Assembly: GCA_038230775.1 (NCBI GenBank)
Contig: JBBRMQ010000212.1
Span: 1 to 7,544 of the forward strand
Reading direction: 5' to 3'
DNA from: JBBRMQ01 sp038230775
GTDB taxonomy: Bacteria; Acidobacteriota; Thermoanaerobaculia; Gp7-AA8
Length of the DNA stretch: 7,544 bases
Shown: positions 1-5,399 of the stretch, in pieces
How positions within the stretch are numbered: the stretch's first letter is position 1
Layout of the letters: each line of letters opens with the position of its first letter
Program-made: the position numbers and the translations under genes
Notes under the pieces: generated by a model
The model's database searches: none
What the model saw: the letters and a program-made list of their open reading frames with translations, nothing else
What the model was told of the DNA's origin: nothing

Positions 1-1
1 C

Positions 2-331
2 GCGACCGGCGGGGGAAAGTCTCTGCGCGAGCACGACATCGTGATCGGTCTGGAGTTGCTCGATACCTCCGAAACGCGAAGAGCGAGAATCCGCGCGTTC
101 TTTTTATCGACCACACCAAGTCAAGACCCCAGCCGAATCGAGGCTGGCGTCGCCTACTTTGATCCGATGTACGTCGCGAACCCAGCGGGCAAGTACGAGC
201 TTACGATCACCTACGAACCGAAGTCGGGCGTCTTCGCCGGGCGGTCACTTGGCCGTCGCCTCCTCGTCCAAGTCAACGAGGGCCCGGATACGCTGGATCG
301 AATGATGGCCAAGGCTCACGCAACCCGCTGA
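2..331 (+). CDS. C-terminal part of an unrecognised protein, cut by the window edge
   Basis: The frame is open from the first base to a TGA at 329-331, giving about 109 residues, so the true start probably lies upstream. The in-frame GTG at 41 has no SD and need not be a start. The visible part alternates short hydrophobic stretches with charged turns, for example VAYFDPMYV and YELTITYEP. This suggests a beta-rich fold, and it ends in a basic, helical tail. No domain is recognised. A GGGKS string at the very edge recalls a P-loop, but no Walker B motif or NTPase fold follows. The next gene starts 25 bases downstream on the same strand, so the two may be co-transcribed. I infer that the frame is coding from its length and codon character; the function is unknown. 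Confidence 0.6.
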   Translation, partial: ATGGGKSLREHDIVIGLELLDTSETRRARIRAFFLSTTPSQDPSRIEAGVAYFDPMYVANPAGKYELTITYEPKSGVFAGRSLGRRLLVQVNEGPDTLDRMMAKAHATR

Positions 332-344
332 GTCAGCGATTCGT

Positions 345-350
345 GGGAGA
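345..350 (+). promoter_or_regulatory. Ribosome binding site favouring the TTG start at 357
   Basis: GGGAGA lies six bases ahead of TTG 357. The nearby ATG at 353 is in another frame that stops after about 40 codons. GTG 378 and TTG 384 are in-frame alternatives without a well-placed SD, although starting at 384 would give a more compact signal peptide. Confidence 0.4.
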
Positions 351-356
351 ACATGA

Positions 357-983
357 TTGCCGGAGTACCTCGCAGTTGTGCAATTGAGAATCGGGAGGCT
401 GTCGCTCATCGCCGCGTTGCTTCTGTCGGCGAGCTCGGCGCACGCAAGTCACATCGAGACTGTAGAACTGCCTAAAGAACTGAAGACGTTCGTCGATCGG
501 GGAACCCGACCGATTGAGATCGAACGCGCAGATCTGAACGGCGACGGTCTCCGCGACTACCTTCTTGTCCTGGAACAACGTTGGGCACCGGAGGGCGACC
601 GCGTCGGCCTCAAGCGGAGCCTGCTGATCATCGTTCGCAGGGCCGGCGGTGGCCTGAGGTTGGCGAATCGAAGCGATACCGCCGTGCGCAACGACTACTG
701 CGGCGGTGTTTGGGGCGACTGCTTCCAGGGTGTCACGGCATCGAAGCGGACGTTTACGATCTCTGAATACGGAGGAAGCTCGTGGCGGTGGGATCGCGAG
801 ACTACATTCAGGTACTCAACGCGGGACCATACGTGGCAACTCGTCCGCGTCGAAGAACAATCATTCCATGTTGAACGCCCTGACAAGATCCGGCGGCTGC
901 TGTACCGTCGCCCGCGAGATTTCGGAAAGATCGATGTCTCTAAATACGACGCTGACGACTTTCTAGGGAAGGGTGCGAGATAA
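357..983 (+). CDS. Exported protein of unknown function with one Asp-rich Ca-binding-type loop
   Basis: The product is 208 residues from a TTG start, or 199 from TTG 384. Residues about 10-30 form a signal peptide: RIGR, then a Leu/Ala/Ile core, ending SAHA with likely cleavage before SHIE. The mature protein carries DLNGDGLRD at 59-67, the DxNxDGxxD pattern of EF-hand-like, dockerin and FG-GAP/VCBS calcium loops. Here it occurs once, followed by a hydrophobic strand (YLLVLEQ), as in many single-loop periplasmic proteins. Cys115 and Cys122 (NDYCGGVWGDCF) are the only cysteines in the mature part and could form a disulfide. An aromatic stretch, GGSSWRWDRETTFRY, at 139-153 suggests further beta strands. 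I infer a periplasmic or secreted beta-rich protein that may bind Ca2+. No enzyme motif is visible. It may form an operon with the gene ending at 331. Confidence 0.72.
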   Translation: MPEYLAVVQLRIGRLSLIAALLLSASSAHASHIETVELPKELKTFVDRGTRPIEIERADLNGDGLRDYLLVLEQRWAPEGDRVGLKRSLLIIVRRAGGGLRLANRSDTAVRNDYCGGVWGDCFQGVTASKRTFTISEYGGSSWRWDRETTFRYSTRDHTWQLVRVEEQSFHVERPDKIRRLLYRRPRDFGKIDVSKYDADDFLGKGAR

Positions 984-996
984 CTTCGACCAATCG

Positions 997-1010
997 CGCC
1001 GTGTGCGGCG
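997..1010 (+). terminator. Small GC hairpin after the 357-983 gene
   Basis: CGCCG, a TGTG loop and CGGCG form a perfect five-pair stem 13 bases past the stop codon. There is no T-tract, so it is at best a weak or factor-dependent terminator. Confidence 0.2.
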
Positions 1011-1072
1011 GAAGAGATGAAAGCCGCGCTCGCGATCGGTCATGATCGCGACCCAGTATCCTTGTCTCAGCG

Positions 1073-1124
1073 GTGTGGGGCCAGCCCTCCGGCTGGCCGG
1101 CCAGCCAAAGGGCCGGCCCCACAC
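1073..1124. repeat. 52-bp near-perfect intergenic palindrome (REP-like)
   Basis: The arms 1073-1098 and 1099-1124 match as inverted repeats at 23 of 26 positions with no spacer. The ends are GTGTGGGG and CCCCACAC, and the centre is the perfect 16-base palindrome GGCTGGCCGGCCAGCC (1091-1106). The only interruptions are one mismatch near the outer third and a two-base mismatch flanking the central palindrome. As RNA or single-stranded DNA it would form a very stable GC-rich cruciform. Codon-like structure is absent and nearby frames simply run through it. It looks like a dispersed intergenic repeat or a remnant of a small mobile element. A terminator role is possible, but no T-tract follows. 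Confidence 0.8.
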
Positions 1125-1197
1125 ATGCTCTGCTCGGCCGTTCGAACGGCTACGACCGAGAGTTATGCTTGGCTTCCCCGTCTGATGGCGATTGCGC

Positions 1198-1205
1198 GGA
1201 GGGAG
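1198..1205 (+). promoter_or_regulatory. Strong ribosome binding site ahead of a 25-codon ORF
   Basis: GGAGGGAG sits six bases upstream of ATG 1212, an ideal SD and spacing. It is the main reason for considering the short ORF real. Confidence 0.45.
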
Positions 1206-1211
1206 CACCTG

Positions 1212-1289
1212 ATGACAAGAGAAACGACCTCGTTGCTCTCACGCAGGTGGTGGCTCATTGTCTTGATGCTCGTGGTCGCCGGCTTTTGA
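1212..1289 (+). CDS. Possible 25-residue single-helix membrane peptide
   Basis: ATG 1212 to the TGA at 1287-1289 encodes 25 residues. A polar, basic N-terminus (MTRETTSLLSRR) is followed by WWLIVLMLVVAGF, one short hydrophobic segment. Positive charge ahead of the helix favours an N-in insertion or a signal-peptide-like role. The SD is very strong, while the next gene, 16 bases after this stop, has none. The ORF could therefore act as a translated leader, a small membrane protein made with the 1306 gene, or the remaining signal peptide of a decayed gene. It can be extended upstream in frame to ATG 1017, but that would translate the palindromic repeat and is unlikely. Confidence is limited by its size. 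Confidence 0.35.
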   Translation: MTRETTSLLSRRWWLIVLMLVVAGF

Positions 1290-1305
1290 GTCACCGCGAC
1301 GACGC

Positions 1306-1716
1306 ATGATGTTCGTGATCAAAGCCGAGGTGAGCGATCCGTTGGCGGAGACGTTCGTGTTCACCGCGCAGAAGACGATGTATGGCGGCAAGAGCATCGC
1401 GCGAGGCGACACGATCTTCGTCTTCGCGAGCGAGAATGAAGGCGGCCCGGGTCTCGTCGCAATGGGCATCGTCACCTCGGCCAAAGCGATCGCCAGGAAA
1501 CGCGGGATCGAACGTCAAACACCGCGCGTGAGCGTCACGATCAACCGCACGGCGCTCGTGAAACGGCGCCTCGGCCGCAGCGAGCTCAAACCCTTTTCCG
1601 ACTGGAACGACGGCCAGCCCGAGACCGAGCTCAATTTCAAGTTCTATCGTCAGGCCACGAACAAGATCGCCGGCATCTCGGATGAAGCGGCGGCGTTCCT
1701 CCGTAGATTCTTTTGA
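1306..1716 (+). CDS. Conserved protein of unknown function, possibly PUA/EVE-like
   Basis: The product is 136 residues from ATG 1306; ATG 1309 directly follows and is equally possible. No SD is visible, so translation may depend on the short ORF ending 16 bases upstream. There is no signal peptide or membrane segment, so it should be cytoplasmic. Features: an N-terminal strand MFVIKAEVSDP; TAQKTMYGGKSIARGDTIFVFASENEGG (20-47), a loop followed by the strand GDTIFVF; GIVTSAKAIAR (54-64); then RVSVTINRTAL and a conserved-looking C-terminus with FSDWNDGQPETELNFKFYRQATNKIAGIS (97-125). The pattern of a short beta barrel with a GD-hydrophobic strand and a late FYRQ segment resembles PUA-like/EVE/ASCH nucleic-acid-binding folds. 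This is an inference from pattern, not a firm family match. It is convergent with the 1830-3143 gene. Confidence 0.75.
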   Translation: MMFVIKAEVSDPLAETFVFTAQKTMYGGKSIARGDTIFVFASENEGGPGLVAMGIVTSAKAIARKRGIERQTPRVSVTINRTALVKRRLGRSELKPFSDWNDGQPETELNFKFYRQATNKIAGISDEAAAFLRRFF

Positions 1717-1728
1717 TCCCCGTGGTTT

Positions 1729-1750
1729 CTGTGTTGCGCGCAGCACACAG
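1729..1750. terminator. Possible bidirectional terminator between convergent genes
   Basis: CTGTGT (1729-1734) pairs with ACACAG (1745-1750) around a TGCGCGCA core, with a two-base bulge. It lies 13 bases after the stop of the 1306-1716 gene and 79 bases beyond the stop of the opposing gene. No clear T-tract is present on either strand. Confidence 0.3.
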
Positions 1751-1829
1751 GTCCCGAAACGTCGTCAGCTCATCCATCAATGACGCTGCGATTTGCGTTT
1801 GCGGCCTGGTCACCGCGGACGAGAAGGAA

Positions 1830-3143
1830 TCACGCACGGCGACGGAACATTCTCGTGACCCCCAAACGCACCGACACATTCGACCCGAGCTGTTCGTTCC
1901 CGGCGATCCAGCCGGCGGTCTTCGCGTCGACGACGACATAGGATCCGTAAAGACCCCGCATCGGGAGGTCGACTCGCAGTCCCGCCAGTCCGCCGATCTT
2001 TCCCTCGCTCGTACGGAAGCGCTGACCGTCCGGTTGCGACCACAGTGCGATCCGCGGCGTGATCCGAAGCTTCCCGACCGGCTGATCGATCAGCTCCATG
2101 TCGAGACCTGGAAAACTACGCTCGTGATTCGTGTAGCGATGAAGCGTGACGAACAGCTTCTGATCGCTCGCACGAAGAAACACGTTGGCGTCGATCGTGT
2201 AGCCAAATGACGTCAGATAGTGTGATGCCGTCGCGTTCCACTCGACGCCCTTCGTACGGAATCCGTCGACGCCGGCGACGTTCGGGTCCACGAAATTCAA
2301 CAGCGACAATTTTCCCTGCCGATCGAGGAATGCCAGCTCCTCGGGCGTGAGGTCAGTGGTTTTCCGGTAGCGGTTGATGCCGACGCCCGAAGGATGGATC
2401 CCGCGCGCGGTGTACGGCTCCTCAGGCCGTGACAGGTCAACCATCCAACCCAGGAAGTCGTGGCCGGTGAAGTCCCGCCGTTTGACGTCCGCGCCTTCGC
2501 GCGCGTTCATCTCGTCAGTGTCCACATCGGACTGCCTGTCGGTGCTGCTCGCGATGTAGGCGTAAACGCCGAGCTTCATCAGCAGATACAGCGGCACGTG
2601 ATAAGCGTTGGACCGATCGAAGAAATGCTCTTTCTCGAGATGCTGCACGATCATCGTCTCACCTTCCACTCCTGCTTCGTCGAGCCGGACGAGATCCGCG
2701 GGATGTTCCGCCTTGAGGCGGATGAGATCTTCGTCGCGCACGTGGCTGACGCTGATGCTCGAGACCCCGGCCTTCAACTTGTACACGTCATCGAAACTGT
2801 CGATGCCGCGGTTGCCCATCACGGCGCGGTGCCACTCCTCGTGCAGCCAGGCGTCGGTGAACGGCAGCGGAAGTTCTTCCAGGAGGATGCCATCGAACAC
2901 CGCCACCGCCGTCTTATTGAGAACGGGATGGTTCTCACCGAACACGTTCTGCAGCGCGAGGTGCGTGAGGTCGTACGCGGTCGCCGTCAACGTCAGCGAC
3001 TGCTGCATGCTCGGCCCGCGAAGACCGTGCGCGACGTTGTAGGGCGCGTCGAAGAGCGTGACATCGATCTTCGGAACGTCGCGTTGTGCCGAGGCAGTCG
3101 CTGATACAAACGTGAGGGCGAGGATGCCGAGGAGGTTTTTCAT
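1830..3143 (-). CDS. Exported HExxH (zinc metallopeptidase-like) protein with a barrel-like C-terminus
   Basis: The product is 437 residues. Residues 1-20 are a signal peptide (MKNLLGILALTFVSATASAQ) with an AxA-type cleavage site. HEEWH at 101-105 matches the HExxH zinc-binding and catalytic motif of zincin peptidases, in the context DAWLHEEWHRAVMGNRG. Acidic residues in DEAGVEGE (155-162) are candidates for the third zinc ligand. A hydrophobic stretch at about 182-199 follows. From about residue 297 to the end the chain is a series of alternating strands, for example SFGYTIDANVFLRA, KLFVTLHRY and LYGSYVVVDA. It ends SNVSVRLGVTRMF plus RRRA, like the last strand of an outer-membrane beta barrel. 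I infer a periplasmic metallopeptidase-like domain joined to a beta domain, perhaps outer-membrane embedded. No named peptidase family is recognised. Its ATG overlaps the TGA of the upstream lipoprotein gene, and its own SD is poor, which indicates translational coupling. Confidence 0.8.
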   Translation of the reverse strand: MKNLLGILALTFVSATASAQRDVPKIDVTLFDAPYNVAHGLRGPSMQQSLTLTATAYDLTHLALQNVFGENHPVLNKTAVAVFDGILLEELPLPFTDAWLHEEWHRAVMGNRGIDSFDDVYKLKAGVSSISVSHVRDEDLIRLKAEHPADLVRLDEAGVEGETMIVQHLEKEHFFDRSNAYHVPLYLLMKLGVYAYIASSTDRQSDVDTDEMNAREGADVKRRDFTGHDFLGWMVDLSRPEEPYTARGIHPSGVGINRYRKTTDLTPEELAFLDRQGKLSLLNFVDPNVAGVDGFRTKGVEWNATASHYLTSFGYTIDANVFLRASDQKLFVTLHRYTNHERSFPGLDMELIDQPVGKLRITPRIALWSQPDGQRFRTSEGKIGGLAGLRVDLPMRGLYGSYVVVDAKTAGWIAGNEQLGSNVSVRLGVTRMFRRRA

Positions 3144-3622
3144 CGTGCGACGCCGCCCAGGGAATCAGAGCCGCCGGTCTGCAACGACTCGAGGGTCTTC
3201 TTCGCCGCGGCGGATAGTTTGCGGCCCGCCACTCTGTCCGTTTCCGCGACGATCTTCAGAGCATCGAACGCATCGCGCTCCGCCGTATCGAGTGCGGTAA
3301 CCACCGACTCGTTGACAGGCGCCGTGATGACGCTGGTTTGTGACGTGCGCACCGCGTTGATCCATGCGCGATGCTGGTCCAGCACGAAGTAGCGCTTCCC
3401 CTGCTCGAGCGTCAACTCCGCAGCGCGACGCAACAGGAACCCCTCGGCTTCGGTGCGGCTCGTGAAGCTGTTGCCTTCCACGCGCACGCGCCACATGGTT
3501 GGCGCGAGCCGGATCTCGCTGAAACCGCCGGTGAGACTCTCGTCGCTCGATTGATAGCTCGTCGCACAGCTTGTCGCGAGCAATGCGAATAACACGGCTG
3601 CAACTGCCACATACGTTTTCAT
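3140..3622 (-). CDS. CC0125/CC1285-family lipoprotein
   Basis: The product is 160 residues. A lipoprotein signal ends LLATSC with Cys19 as the lipidation site; the lipobox is slightly atypical (A-T-S-C). The mature region contains TGGFSEIRLAPTMWRVRVEG (31-50), then NSFTSRTEAEGFLLRRAAELTLEQGKRYFVL (51-81). This TGG(Y/F)SE...RV...GN.(Y/F)TS...LLRAAELT...G..YF pattern is typical of the CC0125/CC1285 family of small envelope lipoproteins, whose function is unknown to me. The C-terminal third is helical and charged, rich in Ala, Lys and Asp. The start is fixed by GGAGG six bases upstream of the ATG. The stop overlaps the start of the HExxH gene by four bases (ATGA), so the two should be made together and may work together in the envelope. 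Confidence 0.83.
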   Translation of the reverse strand: MKTYVAVAAVLFALLATSCATSYQSSDESLTGGFSEIRLAPTMWRVRVEGNSFTSRTEAEGFLLRRAAELTLEQGKRYFVLDQHRAWINAVRTSQTSVITAPVNESVVTALDTAERDAFDALKIVAETDRVAGRKLSAAAKKTLESLQTGGSDSLGGVAR

Positions 3623-3628
3623 TTGAAG

Positions 3629-3633
3629 CCTCC
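3629..3633 (-). promoter_or_regulatory. Ribosome binding site of the lipoprotein gene
   Basis: Read on the minus strand, GGAGG lies six bases ahead of the ATG at 3622. It is the only strong SD for the two-gene operon. Confidence 0.6.
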
Positions 3634-3912
3634 GGCCCGGCCTCCAACGCAGAATGCGCGCCGCTTTTTTTGTTCGCCGCGCTCACCGTGTTTTTCCGCT
3701 CGCTGCATTTGCCGAAGCAGTTGCGTTGCAGCGCCTTACGGAATCGTTGGTTAATTTATTGAGAGAAGGGTCGTCCGGCTTCCGATCGTGATGAGTGACG
3801 CCCGCGTGTGACGATGTGTTCTTCGATCGTGACAAGCGCGATCCAACTGCTGATCGCGCCGTCGAGTGTCATGATTTTCATGCTTTCTGCGGGACGGGTG
3901 ATGCGAACGGTT

Positions 3913-4004
3913 TGTCATCCCGAGCGTAGCGAGGGACTGGTGTGGTTGGGTGGCGCGTCGAACCTCCCGGCCCACACCGGTCCCTCGCTCCGTTCGGGAT
4001 GACA
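3913..4004. repeat. MITE-like inverted repeat with TGTCATCCCGA termini
   Basis: Arms 3913-3945 and 3972-4004 match as inverted repeats at 30 of 33 positions, and two of the three differences would be G-T wobbles in a folded strand. The loop is about 26 bases. The ends read TGTCATCCCGA and TCGGGATGACA. This is a widely seen type of dispersed bacterial intergenic element. Its accidental translations yield the tell-tale CHPERSEG and PSLRSG strings, which contaminate many predicted proteins. It contains no gene. It may act as an mRNA hairpin or be a non-autonomous mobile element. Confidence 0.82.
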
Positions 4005-4072
4005 GCGGCGGGTGGGGAAAGCGCCCGTCGCGTCACTCCTGATTACAGACGAATGTCGCCCGAACGGTGACC

Positions 4073-4078
4073 GGAGGA
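4073..4078 (+). promoter_or_regulatory. Ribosome binding site fixing the TTG start at 4086
   Basis: GGAGGA is seven bases upstream of TTG 4086. No ATG or GTG near this SD is in frame, so TTG is the best start. Confidence 0.6.
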
Positions 4079-4085
4079 CGCAACG

Positions 4086-4787
4086 TTGCGAAAGAACAGT
4101 GACCTGGTCGTTTCGTATTTGACGCTTCGCCAGATGATCGGCGCGATCGGCCTCCTCATGCCGATCCTCGTTCGGCTGGGCGGCTACTTTTTCGAGCACA
4201 TCGCAACCACGGATTCGATCAGCGCCTACTACTACACCGGAATGCGCGACGTATTCGTATCGACGCTCGTGCTCGTCGGGATCCTGATCGCCTGCTATCG
4301 CTCGACACGCACCCTCGACAATGTTCTCGGCACCGTGGCCGGCCTGGCCGCAATTGGAATCGGCCTTTTTCCGATGTCGCCGGTATTCGCGGAGGAAATC
4401 CTTCGTCGCTACCCCGGCATGGATAAAGACCAATGCTACGTAAACCGCGGCTTTCTCGGGTACCACTTCATTTTCGTCGCCTGCTTCTTTGCGCTTTGCT
4501 TCGTGATGGTGACATTCAGGTTCACCGCGTTCACGCCTCCAGACGCAGCGCGGGAGATGCGACGCCGCAATCTCGTGTATCGCATTTGTGGCGTGGTAAT
4601 GCTGCTGTCGTTTCTCGTGATCGGCGCGCTCGCGCTGCGAGGGAAAGGCGGCTCGATCTTCTGGCCCGAGACGTCAGCGGTCATCGCGTTCGGTGTCGCC
4701 TGGCTGGTGAAGGGGCAGGCGATTCTCAAAGACAAGCCCGGAAGCCCTCCGCGACTGGCGTATGAAGGCAAGACGGCCGCGGACTGA
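4086..4787 (+). CDS. Multi-pass integral membrane protein of unknown function
   Basis: The product is 233 residues from a TTG start with a strong SD. About six hydrophobic segments are visible, near residues 14-34, 56-71, 80-98, 123-143, 165-184 and 196-209. The most distinctive part is TTDSISAYYYTGMRDVFVSTL (41-61), between helices 1 and 2, a conserved-looking SIS-YYYTGMRDVFV signature seen in a family of bacterial membrane hypotheticals with DUF998-like layout. Basic residues (YRSTR, RRRNLVYR) mark cytoplasmic loops. A soluble loop at about 99-122 contains Cys117. No transport or catalytic motif is recognised. A REP-like hairpin 37 bases after the stop may protect the transcript end or stop transcription. 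I am confident it is a real gene; the function is unknown. Confidence 0.82.
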   Translation: MRKNSDLVVSYLTLRQMIGAIGLLMPILVRLGGYFFEHIATTDSISAYYYTGMRDVFVSTLVLVGILIACYRSTRTLDNVLGTVAGLAAIGIGLFPMSPVFAEEILRRYPGMDKDQCYVNRGFLGYHFIFVACFFALCFVMVTFRFTAFTPPDAAREMRRRNLVYRICGVVMLLSFLVIGALALRGKGGSIFWPETSAVIAFGVAWLVKGQAILKDKPGSPPRLAYEGKTAAD

Positions 4788-4823
4788 GCGCGCCACCGGC
4801 GTTCCCGATCGCGAGGAAACACG

Positions 4824-4871
4824 CCCCTCATCCGCCCTTCGCGCACCTTCTCCCCGCACGCGGGGAGAAGG
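4824..4871. repeat. REP-like element, single copy, with an 11-bp hairpin
   Basis: It begins CCCCTCATCCGCCC and ends in a hairpin: CCTTCTCCCCG (4846-4856), a four-base loop, and CGGGGAGAAGG (4861-4871), a perfect stem. It matches 43 of 48 positions of the copy at 6656-6703. It lies just after the 4086-4787 gene and could serve as a terminator-like structure, but no T-tract follows. Confidence 0.8.
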
Positions 4872-4960
4872 ACTATGACGCGTTCCGTCGCTCATAAAGG
4901 TGTTCAAATCGCGATAGCGCAGCGCGAGCGGAGCTGCTATACCTCGAATGCGGAAACGCT

Positions 4961-4966
4961 GGAGGT
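4961..4966 (+). promoter_or_regulatory. Ribosome binding site fixing the start at 4971
   Basis: GGAGGT is four bases upstream of ATG 4971. This rules against the longer in-frame start at 4875, which has no SD and begins beside the REP hairpin. Confidence 0.6.
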
Positions 4967-4970
4967 ATTC

Positions 4971-5150
4971 ATGGCACGAGGTGGAGGCAAAGCCCCGAAA
5001 CAAGTAGTTTGGGCGATCTGTCTGGTTTTGTACGTGGTTGCATTGCTGGCTCACTTCGGGATGGTCCACGTGAGCGGCGACATTGCGCAGGGGTCATGGA
5101 TCATCGGATTCGGCCTGCTGCTGGTGGCGGTTCAAGTGCGAGGCCTCTGA
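4971..5150 (+). CDS. Small two-helix membrane protein
   Basis: The product is 59 residues. A basic N-terminus (MARGGGKAPK) precedes helix 1 at about 11-31 (VVWAICLVLYVVALLAHFG), then a short polar turn (HVSGDIAQG) and helix 2 at about 42-56, ending VRGL. Charge distribution favours both ends being cytoplasmic. The length, SD and clean hairpin topology argue for a real small gene. No named family is recognised. It follows the 4086 gene on the same strand, but a REP-like hairpin and about 180 bases separate them, so it may have its own promoter. A TATACC at 4938-4943 is a possible -10 box with no good -35 partner. Confidence 0.7.
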   Translation: MARGGGKAPKQVVWAICLVLYVVALLAHFGMVHVSGDIAQGSWIIGFGLLLVAVQVRGL

Positions 5151-5165
5151 CGCGGTTCGGGCTCC

Positions 5166-5399
5166 ATGACGACGGGGGAGATCCTCCTGATGACTGGGTT
5201 GTACCTGGCGGCGTTCGTCGTTGGCTACTTCGCAGAGCGTCACGATCGCGGCGCCGGGAGCGGAATGACGCGAAGTCGAATCGGCCGTCAGCCCGTCATC
5301 CAACGCGCGAACCGAAGCCAGGCGTCGGTTCCCGCGACCGCAAAGCGTAGAGGCTGCGAGGCGATGATGAACACGCCGCCCCAAAGAAACGCCCGGTGA
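5166..5399 (+). CDS. Doubtful small one-helix membrane protein with an unusual tail
   Basis: The product is 77 residues from ATG 5166, 15 bases after the preceding stop. Residues 5-22 (EILLMTGLYLAAFVVGYF) form one convincing transmembrane helix, followed by AERHDRG, a usual cytoplasmic border. The rest, from about residue 30, is basic and low in hydrophobic residues. It is read from DNA that also encodes the C-terminus of the opposing gene (overlap 5288-5399). No SD precedes 5166; ATG 5190 has GGGGAGA eight bases upstream. The helix may be real, with the tail due to a lost stop codon or a frameshift, or the whole ORF may be spurious. Confidence 0.33.
   Translation: MTTGEILLMTGLYLAAFVVGYFAERHDRGAGSGMTRSRIGRQPVIQRANRSQASVPATAKRRGCEAMMNTPPQRNAR

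Larger units (their letters stand above)
3623..4085. other. 463-base intergenic region between divergent genes
   Basis: It separates the minus-strand lipoprotein operon from the plus-strand 4086 gene and should hold promoters for both, but I cannot point to a convincing -35/-10 pair. An AT-rich patch at 3750-3760 stands out from the GC-rich background. Two GATCGTGA copies occur near 3785 and 3827. The right part holds the inverted repeat at 3913-4004. No ORF here is convincing. A 41-codon minus-strand frame (3881 to 3756) has an ATG but only a weak SD. Confidence 0.5.

Noticed and set aside
2..22. GGGKS string resembling a Walker A motif at the left edge
   Set aside because: Only about 100 residues follow, with no Walker B or NTPase pattern, and the residue needed to complete the motif is outside the window.
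1017..1211. Upstream extension of the 25-codon ORF and the frame 1073-1309
   Set aside because: Both read through the palindromic repeat and lack sensible protein composition.
1713..2210. 165-codon plus-strand ORF after the 1306 gene
   Set aside because: It is mostly antisense to the HExxH gene and has no SD or recognisable fold.
2460..3104. 214-codon plus-strand ORF
   Set aside because: It lies fully antisense to the HExxH gene, whose frame has a signal peptide, motif and operon coupling. The translation looks like a shadow.
3756..3881. 41-codon minus-strand ORF (MKIMTLDGAISSW...)
   Set aside because: It has only a weak SD, no hydrophobic or domain signal beyond the first 20 residues, and a basic random-like tail. 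It could be a gene remnant, but support is too thin to list as a gene.
3808..4466. ORFs on both strands through the repeat at 3913-4004
   Set aside because: They contain the CHPERSEG and PSLRSG strings that come from translating this dispersed repeat. The minus-strand one also overlaps the real 4086 gene.
4875..4970. Longer start for the 59-residue protein
   Set aside because: No SD is present, it begins beside the REP hairpin, and the extra 32 residues would put a polar stretch ahead of a start that already has an ideal SD at 4961-4966.
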